This document shows positions 1-10,718 of a DNA stretch of 64,000 nucleotides, piece after piece. Numbering within the stretch: position 1 is the stretch's first letter; each line of letters begins with the position of its first letter. The notes under the pieces were generated by a model. That model was not told the origin of the DNA and searched no databases. It was given only the letters and a program-made list of their open reading frames with translations. Both the position numbers and the translations under genes were made by a program. Where the stretch lies: positions 478,506,806 through 478,570,805 of the forward strand of contig OZ010795.1 in assembly GCA_963932465.1 (NCBI GenBank). Direction: 5' to 3'. This DNA is from Maratus speciosus. Its lineage: Eukaryota > Arthropoda > Arachnida > Araneae > Salticidae.

Positions 1-485
1 AGTTAAAAAGAAAAGATTTTTCTCTAAACTTCGTTGGCATGAAGTCTTCTTAATTAAGACCTAATATAAAATTAAAACATGTCAGTTGCAGCTGTAATTT
101 ATATTTTTAATACATTTATTTTAACCCACTTGTAGTTGATAGGAGAATTCTGTATCGCTATAATAAAGATAAGTTTTACGCTTTCTTCTCTAAATAATGT
201 TGCAGTATCAATTTAATTGTGTGTCACATGTAACATGTTATGTCCATCAATAAAATACATAGACATGGAAATCTGTAAAAGGAAAGTTTTTTAAAAGTAT
301 TTCGAATAGAGACTTACATAATGTAGATCTCAATAAAGTAGTAAGCCGCAGCATTTTATTAAAATTAGTTCCTTAGATTATAATCTGACAACTATTTATT
401 ATAATAATACGATGATTAAACATTTAAAGTTATTCGCAGTGCATAAAATATTGTCTAATAAATAGAAGCTATTAATACAATAATA

Positions 486-720
486 CAACTAATATTCAAA
501 ATATTAGAATAATTACTTTTTTTTTACAAATTGAAAATATCGTTTGGTAATTTAATTTCTTTTAATGCAAATATGCAAACAATTTTTGTCAAGTACTTAT
601 TGTTGATTAAACTTATTTATTATCTTAAAATTATTATGATTGTTGAAAAGATTAATTGAAAAAAAAATTGAAAATTGAAAATATTAGAATATTTATACAA
701 GTGGTTCAAAATATTAGAAT
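486..720 (+). repeat. Left IR/DR terminal repeat of the Tc1-like element
   Basis: The outer direct repeat is at 486-515 and inner repeats lie at 677-690 and 705-720. All share the core 'aaaatattagaat', which by analogy with IR/DR elements would be the transposase binding sites (inference). Confidence 0.75.
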
Positions 721-1416
721 ATTGCACATTAATTCTCCTTTAATTATCACCAATTCATAACTGGTGGCATCATTGATTAAATTTAGACGATTTTATTTAA
801 AATGAGTATTCTTTTTGCAGTTTGTTTGCTTTTTCGTCTTAAAATGGGTTGTTTGAGTGATATGCCTAAATCTTTTAAACTTCTTATGGTTGATTTGTAT
901 CGGCACGGTAAAAAACAATATTATATAGTGAATTATTTATATTGTTCGCAATCAAGCGTTAGTAATATACTAACACAATGTTCAAAAAATGGATAATTAC
1001 AAAATAATCACCGACATGGCGGCCGAAAACCAAAAACATCTGCTAGAGATGACAGGAAACTGAAGCGTATAATTAAGAAAAGCCGTTTTAAAAGTGTGCA
1101 ATTCTTGCACCTAAAATGGAAAGAAGAAATAGTTAAAGTTTCTACATCGACAACATTAAGACGTCTCCATAAATTTAAGTTTGAATCTCGTGTACCGAAA
1201 ACAAAATCTCTCATGACTGCAAAACAAAAGCGTATAAGATTGAATTGATGTAAATAAAGACGTTTTTGGAGCGAAGAAGATTGTAAAAATATATTATTTA
1301 GTGATTAAAGTATGTTTGTGTTTCATATGGTAATCAAGGTATTCGAGTTTGGAGAATGAAGCAAGAAGCATTTGATAAAGAATGTTTTAAACGTTCCGTA
1401 AAATTTGCTGCTAGTG

Positions 1417-1421
1417 TCATG
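1417..1421. other. Target-site duplication 'tcatg' (left)
   Basis: The same five bases occur at 6879-6883, immediately outside the other LTR. Removing one copy with the retrotransposon rejoins the transposase codons for 'SVMVWG', which confirms the junction. Confidence 0.93.
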
Positions 1422-1627
1422 TGTTAGATTTTACTCATTAAACACAACTATTTGTTGGACTGTATCTCTATTTATTAAAATCACAATACCATGAGCGAAC
1501 ACTCTGGTCGCCATCTTACTTCACAATAACATTATTCTCCATTCCATTCACTTCACATTTTCAATCCAGAGGAACTCGCGACGCCCTCTTACGGGACTTA
1601 TAAATTCTCAGTTTTCAGCAATAAATA
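1422..1627 (-). repeat. 3' LTR of the BEL/Pao element
   Basis: This is the left copy of the 206-bp LTR; it lies at the 3' end because the element reads on the minus strand. The adjoining internal bases, read on the minus strand as 'ccggtggagaa', are a plausible polypurine tract. The last plus-strand bases are 'aata' here and 'aaca' in the other copy. Confidence 0.92.
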
Positions 1628-1774
1628 TTCTCCACCGGATTGAAATGTACAAATTTCAATATCTCAGAATTTTACAGTAAAATAAATTTACATAGAAATT
1701 ACAAAAACATTTACACAACAAACAGGTATACAGAACATAACAATAAAAATGCAAAATATACAGTAATTTAATAA

Positions 1775-2302
1775 CTATAGTTTCAAACTCTTTAAAATTA
1801 AATAATTTTCAAAAATTTCATCTGGAAAATTTATCATTTTGTAAAACTTTTTCAGTTTGGAATTTGCCCCCACGAAATTGCTAGCATTATCAGTAAAAAT
1901 CTTAGACCATTTTCCACATCTAGCCATAAAACGCTTAAGAGTAGCAATCAGAGCATCTGAGGTTAAATCCGAGAGAAGCTCTAGATGAATGGCTAGAGTT
2001 ACAAAACATATGCAAACGCAAATAAATATTTTGTTCAAGGAACCCTTGCGCTGATTTTTATAGGTTACATAAAATGGACCACATAGATCTAAACCGGTAC
2101 AATTAAATACTGATGACTCATTAATTCTTTCATAAGGTAATACAACTATTAGCTGAGAGCATTTAGTTGGTTTCACCGTAAAACAAATAACACAAGAATG
2201 CACCGTTTTTCGTGCCAAATTTCTACCCCCTAGAGGCCAAAATTTTAATCTAACAGAATTCAAGAGTCCTTGCGGACCAACATGAAAAAGACGCTTATGC
2301 AT
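1775..2302 (-). pseudogene. BEL/Pao integrase, truncated
   Basis: The open frame of 175 codons begins in the zinc-binding region ('LFHVGPQGLLNSVR', then Cys37 and Cys40 in 'SCVIC') and runs into the catalytic core. Asp72 lies in 'CTGLDLCGPF' and Asp138 in 'IFTDNASNFVGANS', the first two residues of the DDE triad. The frame stops soon after 'NYLILKSLKL', before the block that normally carries the catalytic Glu, and about 150 bp remain to the LTR. The core end and C-terminal domain are therefore missing. It is shifted in frame from the RNase H piece. An integrase of this type inserts the cDNA; this copy cannot. Confidence 0.9.
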
Positions 2303-2496
2303 AGTAGTAAAATAAATCTCACTTAATTAAAAAATTTTTGGCAAAATAGCCGGATGTTTCTGCTCATAAGATATGGAAGCTTTGTTTAGCCTTCCGCCAA
2401 CACATAAGATTCCCTTATCATCTATAAAGGGATTTAAAATATTAAGATTACCTGTCACAGTCTTTTTAACACATAAACATTTTTGTGATACTCTTA

Positions 2497-3207
2497 TCAA
2501 AATTTTTCAGCTTCCTTGACTTCTTCAAAAATCAAGTTACCCTTTCTTTTATCAGCATTTCTACAAATGTATATAAATCTGCGAACAGAGGAAAAAATAT
2601 GTAAAAGTTTAATATAGTCATTACTAAGATCAAAAAAGTTATCAAAAAAGGATAAATTCTCGGTGGCTAGAAATAAAGTCGTTTCACAATTATTTTTCCT
2701 TTCGGAACATTTCATTTCACTTAAATAGTTTTGACTTTCACTTTTAGTTAGTAAGTCACTTTCAGAAAAAGATGATTGCAAATAACTTGAGGAAAATTCT
2801 GGATCCATCAAAAATTCGGGGCCTGTAAACCACTTGGAATTGTTGACAAGGGAGTCCACACTTATTCCTCGTGAAAGAAGATCTGCTGAGTTGTCTTTAC
2901 CTGCACAATGAAACCATGTTTCTGGTTGAGTTAATCTTTGGATTTCATCCACACGATTGGCAACGAAGGACTTCCATTTTCTGCTTGATCCTTTAATCCA
3001 GAATAAAGCTATTTTTGAATCTACCCAATGATAGATTTTAGAAGTATTTTTACGATCAATTACCTTTTTAATTTCTGATCCTAAGCGAGCTGAGAGTAAA
3101 GCACCAATCCAGTCTAAGCGTGGCAAAGCTATTCTCTTTACTGGGGCAACTCTGGCTTTAGATGCTATGAAACTAACAGAAACTTGATCGTAATCTTGCA
3201 CTCTCAA
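2497..3207 (-). pseudogene. BEL/Pao RNase H and connector region
   Basis: The frame of 236 codons matches the BEL RNase H segment: 'SKARVAPVKRIALPRLDW' followed by 'YHWVDSKIALFWIKG', where Asp63 is a candidate catalytic residue, and then 'CAGKDNSADLLSRG'. The upstream part of the domain continues on the minus strand to about 3330 but without a start in this frame. The family usually has Glu where 'RLDW' has Asp, which may be a decayed active-site residue. Frameshifts separate it from the reverse transcriptase (above 3399) and from the integrase (below 2302). About 200 bp between 2303 and 2496 carry no readable domain. Confidence 0.85.
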
Positions 3208-3398
3208 ATAAACAACAGCACCATAAGCCTTTTGACTTGCATCAGAAAAGCAGTGAATTTCAACATTGTTTGTATCAGATGACAGGAAAACAAATCTAGG
3301 GATTTTAATTTGATTTAATTTAAAGAGTCCCGAACACCGTTGTGTTTATTTTTCGCAGATGTCAATGGGAGCTCAGTATCCCAAGACAGCTTCTGGAT

Positions 3399-4397
3399 TC
3401 ATAAATCTTGGAAAATACATTTAAGTCTTATAGTAAATGGAGATAGAATACCAGTAGGGTAATAAATTCTTCCAGAAGTCTGTAAAACAAACCGCTTAGT
3501 ATTTTTCTTATTCTTTGGAAATTCTATTAAACTCGAAATGTCTATGCTAATAAAATGTTGTTCAACATCCCATGATATTCCTAATACTTTCAATGAATTT
3601 ATAATTCTATGACTTTGATCAAGTGGATAAATCTCGAACCCTTCTTTCTTCCACCGTTCTATTAACGATTTGTCATTTGCTAACCATTTCCTCAAATTGA
3701 AACTAGCTTGATTCATGATTATCTTAGCCTCATATGAAATCTTCAAAGCTTCTTCAATATTATCGGTACCACTCACCAGATCATCGGCATAAAGACAAGT
3801 ATCGAGAATTTCAAAAGTTTCTGGATATTGATCCTTAAATTTTCGTATATGCTCTTTTATTGTGGCAGCTAGGAGAAATGGGCTAGCATTTAATCCAAAA
3901 AGTAAACGTTTAAAACGATACACTTGAATTTTCAAATTATCAGACACTTTATTTGACGGATCTTCGGTAACTTCCACAAATCTGACAGCGTCTCTGTCCT
4001 TTTCTGATAATGAAATCTGAAGAAATGCTTTCTCCACATCCGCTAAAATTCCTATCTTATTCAATCTAAAATTAGCGAGCAACTTAAAAATACTAGGATT
4101 TAATTTGATACCAGGCCACAAACAATCGTTTAAAGAAAGTTGACCTACATCGTGAGAACTAGCATCAAATACAATGAGTGTTTTCGTGGTGACACTGTCT
4201 TTTTTAAAAACTGCTCGATGTGGCAAATAGAATATGGGTCTGTCTGGTCTAGTTGAATCTAACACCTTTTCAATACTATCACAATCAAGATATTCTGTCA
4301 AAATCTCTTTATACTGAGAAGACAAATTATCATCGTTTCGCATTTTATTAATTAAATATTTAAATCGTTTCTTAGAGACTTCATAGTTGTCATTCAA
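3399..4397 (-). pseudogene. BEL/Pao reverse transcriptase
   Basis: This is the longest open frame in the window (332 codons). It shows reverse transcriptase blocks in order: 'YLPHRAVFKKDS', 'LIVFDASS', the first catalytic Asp (Asp120 in 'ILADVEKAFLQISL'), 'RLLFGLNASPF', and the catalytic pair in Y203-A-D-D ('CLYADDLVSG'). The YADD form is within the natural range for retroelements. The thumb and connection follow to the end of the frame. Upstream the same frame continues through a TAG at 4416-4418, where a Trp codon is expected. It would copy element RNA into cDNA as part of a Gag-Pol polyprotein; here it is cut off on both sides. Confidence 0.95.
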
Positions 4398-4415
4398 ATT
4401 TATCCAATCCTTTTT

Positions 4416-5299
4416 CTACGGAAGGACTACTTCGTAACGATTATCTTTACAGGAAACTGTTTCTGTAAAAATTTCCAATGCCTTATCTTCATCATTACAG
4501 TAAGGATCATCCCTAATTCCAATTGATTCTAAATCAAAAAATTTGCTTAATTCTTCTTCTACATTGCAAATTAATCCACAATAATTATCATTATTATCAA
4601 TATTTGAATCAGAGATGCAACCTCCCACCACGTACCCAAATACGGTATTCTGCAAAATGACGTTAGAACTTCTTAAGCGAATTTGACCAGTTCGCAATAA
4701 TTCATAGAAAAATTCAGTCCCTAACAAACATCTATTTTATTAGGTTCATTTAATTTTGGATCTGCCAATCTCACATCTTTAGGCAGCTCGGAAAATGGAA
4801 ATCTAAAATAATGGCCTGGTATAAGGTTTGTTATTTTTGGAATAATCAAAAAATCTATTGTTCTCTTATAATCAGCCTTATTCGAAACAGTGGCCTTAAT
4901 TTTCCATTTGACACTTATTTGAGAATCATTCAAACATGAAACAGAAACATTAAATTTTTCCCTTCTGATTCCTAATAATTTTGCAAAGTTATCAGAAATA
5001 TATGATTAATTTGAGCCGACATCTATTAATGCACGCGCAAGTATAAATTCACCAGACACATTCTCAATATTAATTAAAGCAGTAGATAAAATAGTGATTT
5101 TTCTCCTTTGGCACGAATTATTTACAGAAGTGCCTACGAAATCACTGTTCCTATTTTCAAAACACTTAGCTTCGGGATTTAAGCTGTATTTTTCATCCTG
5201 GGTGGGAGCAGATGAATTCGCAATCATATCTGATCCTCCTGCTGACTGCTGACTGAATTCCATGTCCATTGGTGAAGAATTATTTACTCTTTTCTCCAT
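4416..5299 (-). pseudogene. BEL/Pao aspartic protease and pre-RT linker, broken
   Basis: The protease-like segment is 5006-5299 and contains 'ILSTALIN', then 'ARALIDVGSN'. The family active site reads Asp-Ser/Thr-Gly; here the middle residue is Val, and a stop (5006-5008) follows two codons later. The same frame continues to 4721 with the linker 'LADPKLNEPNKID'. A frameshift near 4725 leads into 4416-4727, which holds 'LGTEFFYELLRTGQIR' and 'NTVFGYVVGG', a conserved BEL/Pao stretch before the reverse transcriptase. The lost active-site residue and the stop make this protease inactive. Confidence 0.82.
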
Positions 5300-6479
5300 G
5301 TATGTGAAGGGGAGATGAATGACGTTTAAAACAATACCTACACGAATAATTGGATGTACAGTTTCTCGCAGAATGGTTTGAATTTGATAAACAGTTGAAA
5401 CATATTTTGTTTCTTTTTACGAATTCAATACGGTCATTGACAGGCATTTTCTGAAATACATTGCATCTAAATAATGAATGTGAATAATTTTTGCAGCAAA
5501 TGTACTTTGAATTCTTTGCACTAGTGTAATACGATGTCGACTTTTCTTTTGCTTACCTTTTTTGACTGACGGTGTTAATGTTTGTTTTAGAAGCTCCCAA
5601 AGTTCTAGCATGATTTTTTAGAAAGGAAATCAACCCTGAGATTTTCGGCAATTCAACTTTTTTATATTCTCGTTCGCACCAAAGCTTACAAGAACAATCT
5701 AATTTCTGAATTAACACGTATGCAAATATGGTTTCGAAAAATCCCTCTATTTTTTGCTCGAGAACTTCTAATGACCTAATGCATTCAGTTACATTGTCCA
5801 CTAATTTTAAAATAGAAGACGGATTGTCAATTTGAATGGAGGGAAAAGACATAAAACGCTTCAAATGCGCAAATACTTGATCTCGTTTATTCGAATATCT
5901 GTCTTCTAAAAGATTCCATGCTATCGCATAATTTGCATCAGTAATTGGTATCGATTGAATGATCCTTAAAGGATCAGCATGCAGCGATAATTTCAAATCA
6001 GAAAGTTTTTGCGAAGCTCATAATGCTGAATTATTATTAATACTAGAAATTAAAATGCCTCTAAATGATAACTACTCATGTAATTGCCCACTAAATGTTG
6101 GCAAATTTAATTTAGGTAAGCGAATTGTTTCGCTAACATTTCCTTCGCTTTTCGTTAAAACTGGAGCTAACTCACTTAATTTTCTTTTTACAATTAAATA
6201 TATTTTGTCTATATTCTCTTGAATAGATTGTTGTTCAGATATATATTTATCCTCATCTTTATCGTCACAAATTTGAAAAATTTTCCTAAATATCTCTGCA
6301 GATTCTTTTTCGAACGCAGACGATTTTTTCTCGTAAAGTTCCAACTCAAATTTATCTAAACCACTTTTATTCGTGAGCTCATTTGTAGCCTTAGTTACGT
6401 TAGATTTCAATATTTTTTTTCTTTCAAAACAGATTTCATATTTAAATAATATATCAGAAAAAATACTAATTATATTCAA
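5300..6479 (-). pseudogene. BEL/Pao gag, one frame with three stops
   Basis: Two open pieces, 6072-6479 and 5553-5996, lie in the same minus-strand frame. They are separated by a TAG at 6072-6074 (Trp expected after 'FSGQLHE') and a TGA at 6018-6020. The matrix/capsid-like region ends in 'RLPKLNLPTFSG' and resumes with 'LHADPLRIIQSIPITDANY', characteristic of the BEL gag domain. Beyond a third stop at 5553 the same frame carries two zinc knuckles near 5300-5410, one CX2CX5HX4C and one CX5CX2CX3HX4H. A frameshift then separates it from the protease piece. Gag would package element RNA; this copy is non-functional. Confidence 0.85.
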
Positions 6480-6672
6480 GCAATAAAGAGGTCAGAACTT
6501 ACCCCGTTTTCATCGTATCCAATGCCGATATTAACAACATTTAGTTCCTTTTTAATAATGTTCACAAAACATAGATGCAAAATGTTCGAAGCTAAAGTTT
6601 TATGAACATGATATATTTGGCGAAATGAACTACTTATCCATAGGGCTCCTTCGCGCTCGTACGACCACAAAA
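6480..6672 (-). other. 5' leader of the BEL/Pao element
   Basis: The stretch between the 5' LTR and gag carries a 64-codon open frame (6476-6670) with no recognised motif. It is most simply the untranslated leader with primer binding and packaging signals, which I cannot place precisely. Confidence 0.5.
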
Positions 6673-6878
6673 TGTTAGACTTTACTCATTAAACACAACT
6701 ATTTGTTGGACTGTATTTCTATTTATTAAAATCACAATACGATGAGCTAACACTCTGGTCGCCATCTTACTTCACAACAACATTATTCTCTATTCCGTTC
6801 ACTTCACATTTTCAATCCAGAGGAACTCGCGACACCCTCTTACGGGATTTATAAATTCTCAGTTTTCAGCAATAAACA
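6673..6878 (-). repeat. 5' LTR of the BEL/Pao element
   Basis: This is the right copy of the 206-bp LTR, about 95% identical by eye to the left one. A primer binding site should follow it on the minus strand; that side begins 'ttttgtggtcgtacgagcg', but I did not assign a tRNA. Confidence 0.92.
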
Positions 6879-6883
6879 TCATG
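6879..6883. other. Target-site duplication 'tcatg' (right)
   Basis: Matches 1417-1421 exactly. The transposase frame resumes at the next base. Confidence 0.93.
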
Positions 6884-7096
6884 GTTTGGGGTTCCATGAG
6901 TACAGAAGGATCTGGAAAGTTATGCATCGTCTACGAAAAGGTTAACTCTTAGATATATCGAGAAATTTTGCAATATTACATGATTCCATCATCAGAAGAT
7001 TTATTTGAAGATGATTTCATCTTTCAACAAGATATAGCGTCACCGCATACCTCGGTGTCAACTAAAAATTGGTTCCGCCAACGCAACATTAAGGTA

Positions 7097-7549
7097 CCGG
7101 GTGTCCCAAAAAGGACCGACTGATTTTAAAATTCAATAACTTCCAAACGGTGACAGATATTTAAAAAATTCTTGCAGGAGGGTTATGCATAAAGTCAAAA
7201 GTTTTATTACAGTGATTTTCGATTTTAGTTCGAATTACAAACAATAGATGGCGCTGTAAGTAATAGTCGCTAAATACAGGCTCGATTTTTGATCCTTTCT
7301 GTTGTTCCATGCAGAAAAAGGAGATGGAAATGTATTATCCGGGCCACGAAGTACCAAAACTCGAGCCTGAATTTAGCCTCTATTGATCGCAGCGCCATCT
7401 ATTGTTTGTAATTCGAACTAAAATCGAAAATCACTGTAAAAAACCTTTTGACTTTATGCATAATCCTCCTGCAAGAATTTTTTTAATATCTGTCACCGTT
7501 TGGAAGTTATTGAATTTTAAAATCAGTCAGTCCTTTTTGGGACACCCGG
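7097..7549. mobile_element. 453-bp mariner/Tc1-type MITE with long inverted arms
   Basis: The element begins 'ccgggtgtcccaaaaagg', ends with the inverse and is flanked by TA (7095-7096 and 7550-7551). The two ~200-bp arms are inverted copies, with 'aatagatggcgctg' and 'cagcgccatctatt' in the inner part. It sits inside the last block of the Tc1-type transposase, so it is younger than that element. A truncated relative lies at 17940-18269. Confidence 0.9.
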
Positions 7550-7828
7550 TACTTCCTTGGGCACCAAACTCACCAGACCTTAATCACATCGAAAACGTAT
7601 GGTGTATAATGAAGAAAAAACTTCAAGAAAATTCTCCTTCAAGTAAAACTGAGTTAGTGGCACGTATAAAGTCTATTTGGGCTAATATTGATAGAAATGT
7701 TTGTAAACACCTTCTAATAGTATGCAAGATCTATTGTACGATATTATAAAAGCTACAGGGGATGCTACAAAATATTAACTACCATTTACTTCATATTCAT
7801 AAGGTAATATTGTTGCGTAACATAAAAT

Positions 7829-8070
7829 ATTCTAATATTTTGAACCAATCCAAATTTTATTCTAATATTTTGCTGTGTTTCAAAAAGCTGTATACCTAAT
7901 TTATTGTACTATGTTTTATATTTTGTAAATGTTACAATTTTATTTAAACATTCCAGATTTAATTCATAAGAAATTTAATTGCATTTACATAGTATCAAAA
8001 ATAAATAAATGAGAAATATTTTTTTCTTATCACTTTTCTTCAATTATTCTAATATTTTGAATATGAGTTG
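7829..8070 (-). repeat. Right IR/DR terminal repeat of the Tc1-like element
   Basis: Inner repeats at 7829-7844 and 7859-7872 and the outer repeat at 8041-8070 mirror the left end in reverse orientation. The element ends in 'gaatatgagttg' followed by TA. Confidence 0.75.
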
Positions 8071-9268
8071 TAGGTTTTTTTTTCAAAACTTAAGTATCCT
8101 AAGTAAATATAATAATTTATTTCTACTTCTAATTTCCTTTCCTATTGTTCGGTATTTCAAAAAGATGTTTAAAGAATATTAGAATTAAATAATAGCGAAG
8201 TTTATTATAAGCGTTTATTCAATAAAATACTGTAGTTATTTGTAAAAAAAATTCTCTGTACTTTGTTGGCGTCAAATTTTGTAATTAAGATCTAATTTAA
8301 AATTAAAACGCGTCAATAGCAGTTTTGGTTCCTAGTTTTTAACTGTTTATTTTAAGCCACTAGTAGTTGATGGAAGATTTTCATATCGCTATCATAAAGA
8401 TAACGTTTACGATTTCTTCTCAGTAATTTTGAATTATTAATTTAATTGGGGTCGCATGTAACACGTTATAGCCATCAATGAAATACATAGACATAGAAAT
8501 CCATAAAAGGAAAGTTTTTTTTTTAAGGTATTTCGAATAGAGTTTTATCTAAAGTAGATCATAGTAAACTAGTAGTAGTAATATTTTATTAAAATTAGAT
8601 CGGTACATTATAATCGCTTAACTATTTATTATAACAATAGGAAAAATAAACATTTAAAGTTAGTCGTAAAGTTTCCCCCAAAAATAAGTATTCTAAATAA
8701 ATATAATAATTTATTTCTACTTCTACTTTCCTTTCAGATTCTTCGATCGTTCAAAAAGATGCTTAAACAATTCAATGAATGAAATAATGACGAAATTTAT
8801 TATGTGCGTTTATTCAATAAAATACTTATAGTTCAAAAAGAAAATATTTTTCTCTAAACTTCGTTGGAACCAAGTCTTCATAATTAAGACCTAATTTAAA
8901 ATTAAAACGTGTCAGTACCAGCTGTGATTTATATTTTTTAAATAATTATTTTAACACATTTGTAGTTGATAGAAGATTTTCGTATGGAAATAATAAAGTT
9001 TGCGATTTCTTCATTTAGTAATGTTGAAGCATTAATTTAATTGGAGACGCACGTAACATGTTATGTCCATAAATGAAATACATAGACATGGAAATCTGAA
9101 AAGGAAAGTTTTTTTCAAGGTTTTCGAATAGAAATTGATATAAAGTATATACTAGTAAAGTAGTAGTAATATTTTATTTAAATCAGATCGTTTCATTATA
9201 ATCCCTCAACTATTTATTATAATAATAGGGAAGTTAAACATTTGTAGTTATTCACAGTGCACAAACAT

Positions 9269-10074
9269 AGAGATCGACCGAAAAGTCGCTTTCGGTTTTG
9301 TTTTCGACCCAAAATCAGAGTTTCGTTCGGCGAAAATGAAATCGAAAATTCGGCCGGAGTCAAACTATCTGCATTCCAAAAATCTCGTTTCTTCTTTCGG
9401 AAATTTTCAACATTACTCATTGATTACAGCTGTATCGGCTCAAATGAGTTACTATTTATTTCTATGAACTTCACTGTTTATAATTATCAGCCATGACTGA
9501 CTCAAGACGTGAGTGCAAGTTAAAAAGCAAGTAATGCATATATGACCAAACTTTGAACACTCTTTTCAGGTGCTTGTTAAAAGCTGTAGACTTAACCGTA
9601 ATAGAAAATTTTTAGTTTGAAACCGCAGAAGAGTTTCGAATACTCTTTGAGAAAGTTCTAGTATAACAGAAGGTCATTTACAAAAGCATTATAAAGGGTA
9701 AATCGAGGTATGTATGACTAAAAAAAATTAATTAGATGAAATTAGAATAATTAGAGAATCATTCTGTGTCATTGATGACTTAATTACATTTTATTTTATA
9801 TGAAAATAAAAACTTTTGGTCAGAGACACAGAGATCTTGGGCAACAAGTATAATTCATTAATAATTATGTATATCTAATATAAACACGTATAATTAGTTA
9901 ATAATTATGTATATTTAATATGAAAACGCATAATTAATTAATAATTATGCATATTTATGTAGGTATTTACTTTTAAAAATTGGACATGCTCATATTCGTT
10001 TTCCTTTTTGGCCGAAAATAGGAAGATTACCGAAATTCTGTTTCGTTGTTAAAAATCTGATTCGGCCGATCCTT
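9269..10074. mobile_element. Insertion with 'gatcggccga'-type ends, possibly hAT-like
   Basis: This segment interrupts the third unit of the tandem array, which is otherwise collinear on both sides ('cagtgcacaaa' before, 'ataaaatgttgtctaataa' after). Its ends are imperfect inverted copies: 'gagatcgaccgaaa' at the left and 'ttcggccgatcc' at the right. Such ends resemble hAT-type MITEs (inference), but I could not read a clean 8-bp duplication. The inside contains the 40-bp tandem repeat at 9848-9957 and no convincing gene. Confidence 0.5.
9848..9957. repeat. 40-bp tandem repeat, about 2.8 copies
   Basis: Units at 9848-9887, 9888-9927 and 9928-9957 share 'taattaataattatgtat' with small changes. 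Confidence 0.85.
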
Positions 10075-10718
10075 ACATAAAATGTTGTCTAATAAATCGA
10101 ATTTAGTAACACAATAATAGTTTTTTCTTTGAAAAATTAATATCCTAAATAAATATAATAATTTATTTCTACTTCTAATTTCCTTTCATATTGTTCGATA
10201 TTTCAAAAATGTGTCTAAAAATTAAAAGAATGAAATAATAACAAAATTTATTGTAACTTCGTCAAATCTAAACTTCGTTGCCTCGAAGTCAGGTTATATT
10301 TTTAAAATATTTATTTTAACCCACTTGTAGTTGATGGAAGATTTTCGTATGACTTGTAGGTAAAGAGATATTGAAAAAGTAATGAACAGAAGATATTACT
10401 TTTGCAGGTAAGAAAATATCTTTATTTCGCATAAAGAATGCATACATTAAAAAATATGTAATATATTTTACCGTATTATATTATTTAATATATTTTAAAG
10501 TATTAATATATTAAATATATTAATACTTTCTGGTGATGCGAGAGATTTCAAAACTGTTAAGTAAAAGAAATTGTTGTATGATATCCATACTTTGTACAGT
10601 AGATATTTTAATATCAGGTATAAGAGGGCTATATTTTTCAATCACCGATCGGCCGTAAAATAAATACAAGTGTGCATAACAAAATGGTTTTATAACCAGG
10701 AATCAAGTACAATCAAGC

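Larger units (their letters stand above)
1422..6878 (-). mobile_element. BEL/Pao LTR retrotransposon, degenerate
   Basis: Two 206-bp LTRs (1422-1627 and 6673-6878), beginning TGTTAG in the plus-strand view, bound an internal region whose minus strand reads gag, protease, reverse transcriptase, RNase H and integrase in the BEL/Pao order. The 5-bp target duplication 'tcatg' is intact on both sides (1417-1421 and 6879-6883). The internal region is shorter than in typical BEL/Pao elements and carries several stops and at least three frameshifts. By eye the LTRs differ at about 10 of 206 positions, so the insertion is not recent. It is an old endogenous copy that cannot express a polyprotein. Confidence 0.95.
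844..7749 (+). pseudogene. Tc1-type (DD34E) transposase, split into three pieces
   Basis: This would be the cut-and-paste transposase of the surrounding element. Three blocks are readable: 844-1421 (helix-turn-helix DNA-binding region with a basic 'GGRKPKTSARD' stretch, then the first catalytic block), 6884-7096 (from 'VWGSMS' through 'QQDIASPHTS', holding the second Asp) and 7550-7749 (from 'PWAPNSPDLN' through 'IENVW', holding the Glu). With the insertions removed, the second Asp and the Glu are 34 residues apart, as expected for DD34E. In-frame stops occur at 994-996 and near 1246, and a TAA directly follows the first catalytic 'LFSD'. There are also frameshifts before 'GNQGIRVW' and after 'VYEKVNS'. 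The BEL/Pao insertion splits the codons between 'ASVM' and 'VWG'; the MITE splits 'NIKV/LPW'. Confidence 0.9.
486..8070 (+). mobile_element. Tc1-like DNA transposon with IR/DR ends, interrupted by two later insertions
   Basis: The outermost 30 bp at each end are near-perfect inverted copies (start 'caactaatattcaaaatatt') and are flanked by TA at 484-485 and 8071-8072, the Tc1/mariner target duplication. A second copy of the core 'tcaaaatattagaat' lies about 215 bp inside each end (near 677-720 and 7829-7872), which is the IR/DR arrangement known from some Tc1 elements. Removing the LTR retrotransposon, its 5-bp duplication, the MITE and its TA leaves 1668 bp, the usual size of a Tc1 element. 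It is inactive because of stops, frameshifts and both insertions. Confidence 0.92.
1..10365. repeat. Tandem array of ~600-650 bp units, broken by insertions
   Basis: At least three diverged copies of one unit follow each other. The landmark near 'aaacttcgttgg' recurs at about 22, 8257 (variant), 8851 and 10266, and a second landmark, 'aatttatttctacttctaa', recurs near 8117, 8715 (variant) and 10160. After subtracting the Tc1-like insertion (486-8070) and the insertion at about 9269-10074, the spacing is roughly 600-650 bp. The first unit enters the window incomplete and the last breaks off near 10365. I see no conserved reading frame in the unit; it looks like satellite or repeat DNA that later transposons entered. 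Confidence 0.8.

Noticed and set aside
5959..6222. Plus-strand 87-codon frame within the retrotransposon
   Set aside because: It is antisense to gag, whose minus-strand frame has family motifs.
9217..9496. Frames rich in Arg/Phe at the left end of the 9.3-kb insertion
   Set aside because: They cross the insertion border and show no domain; likely chance frames.
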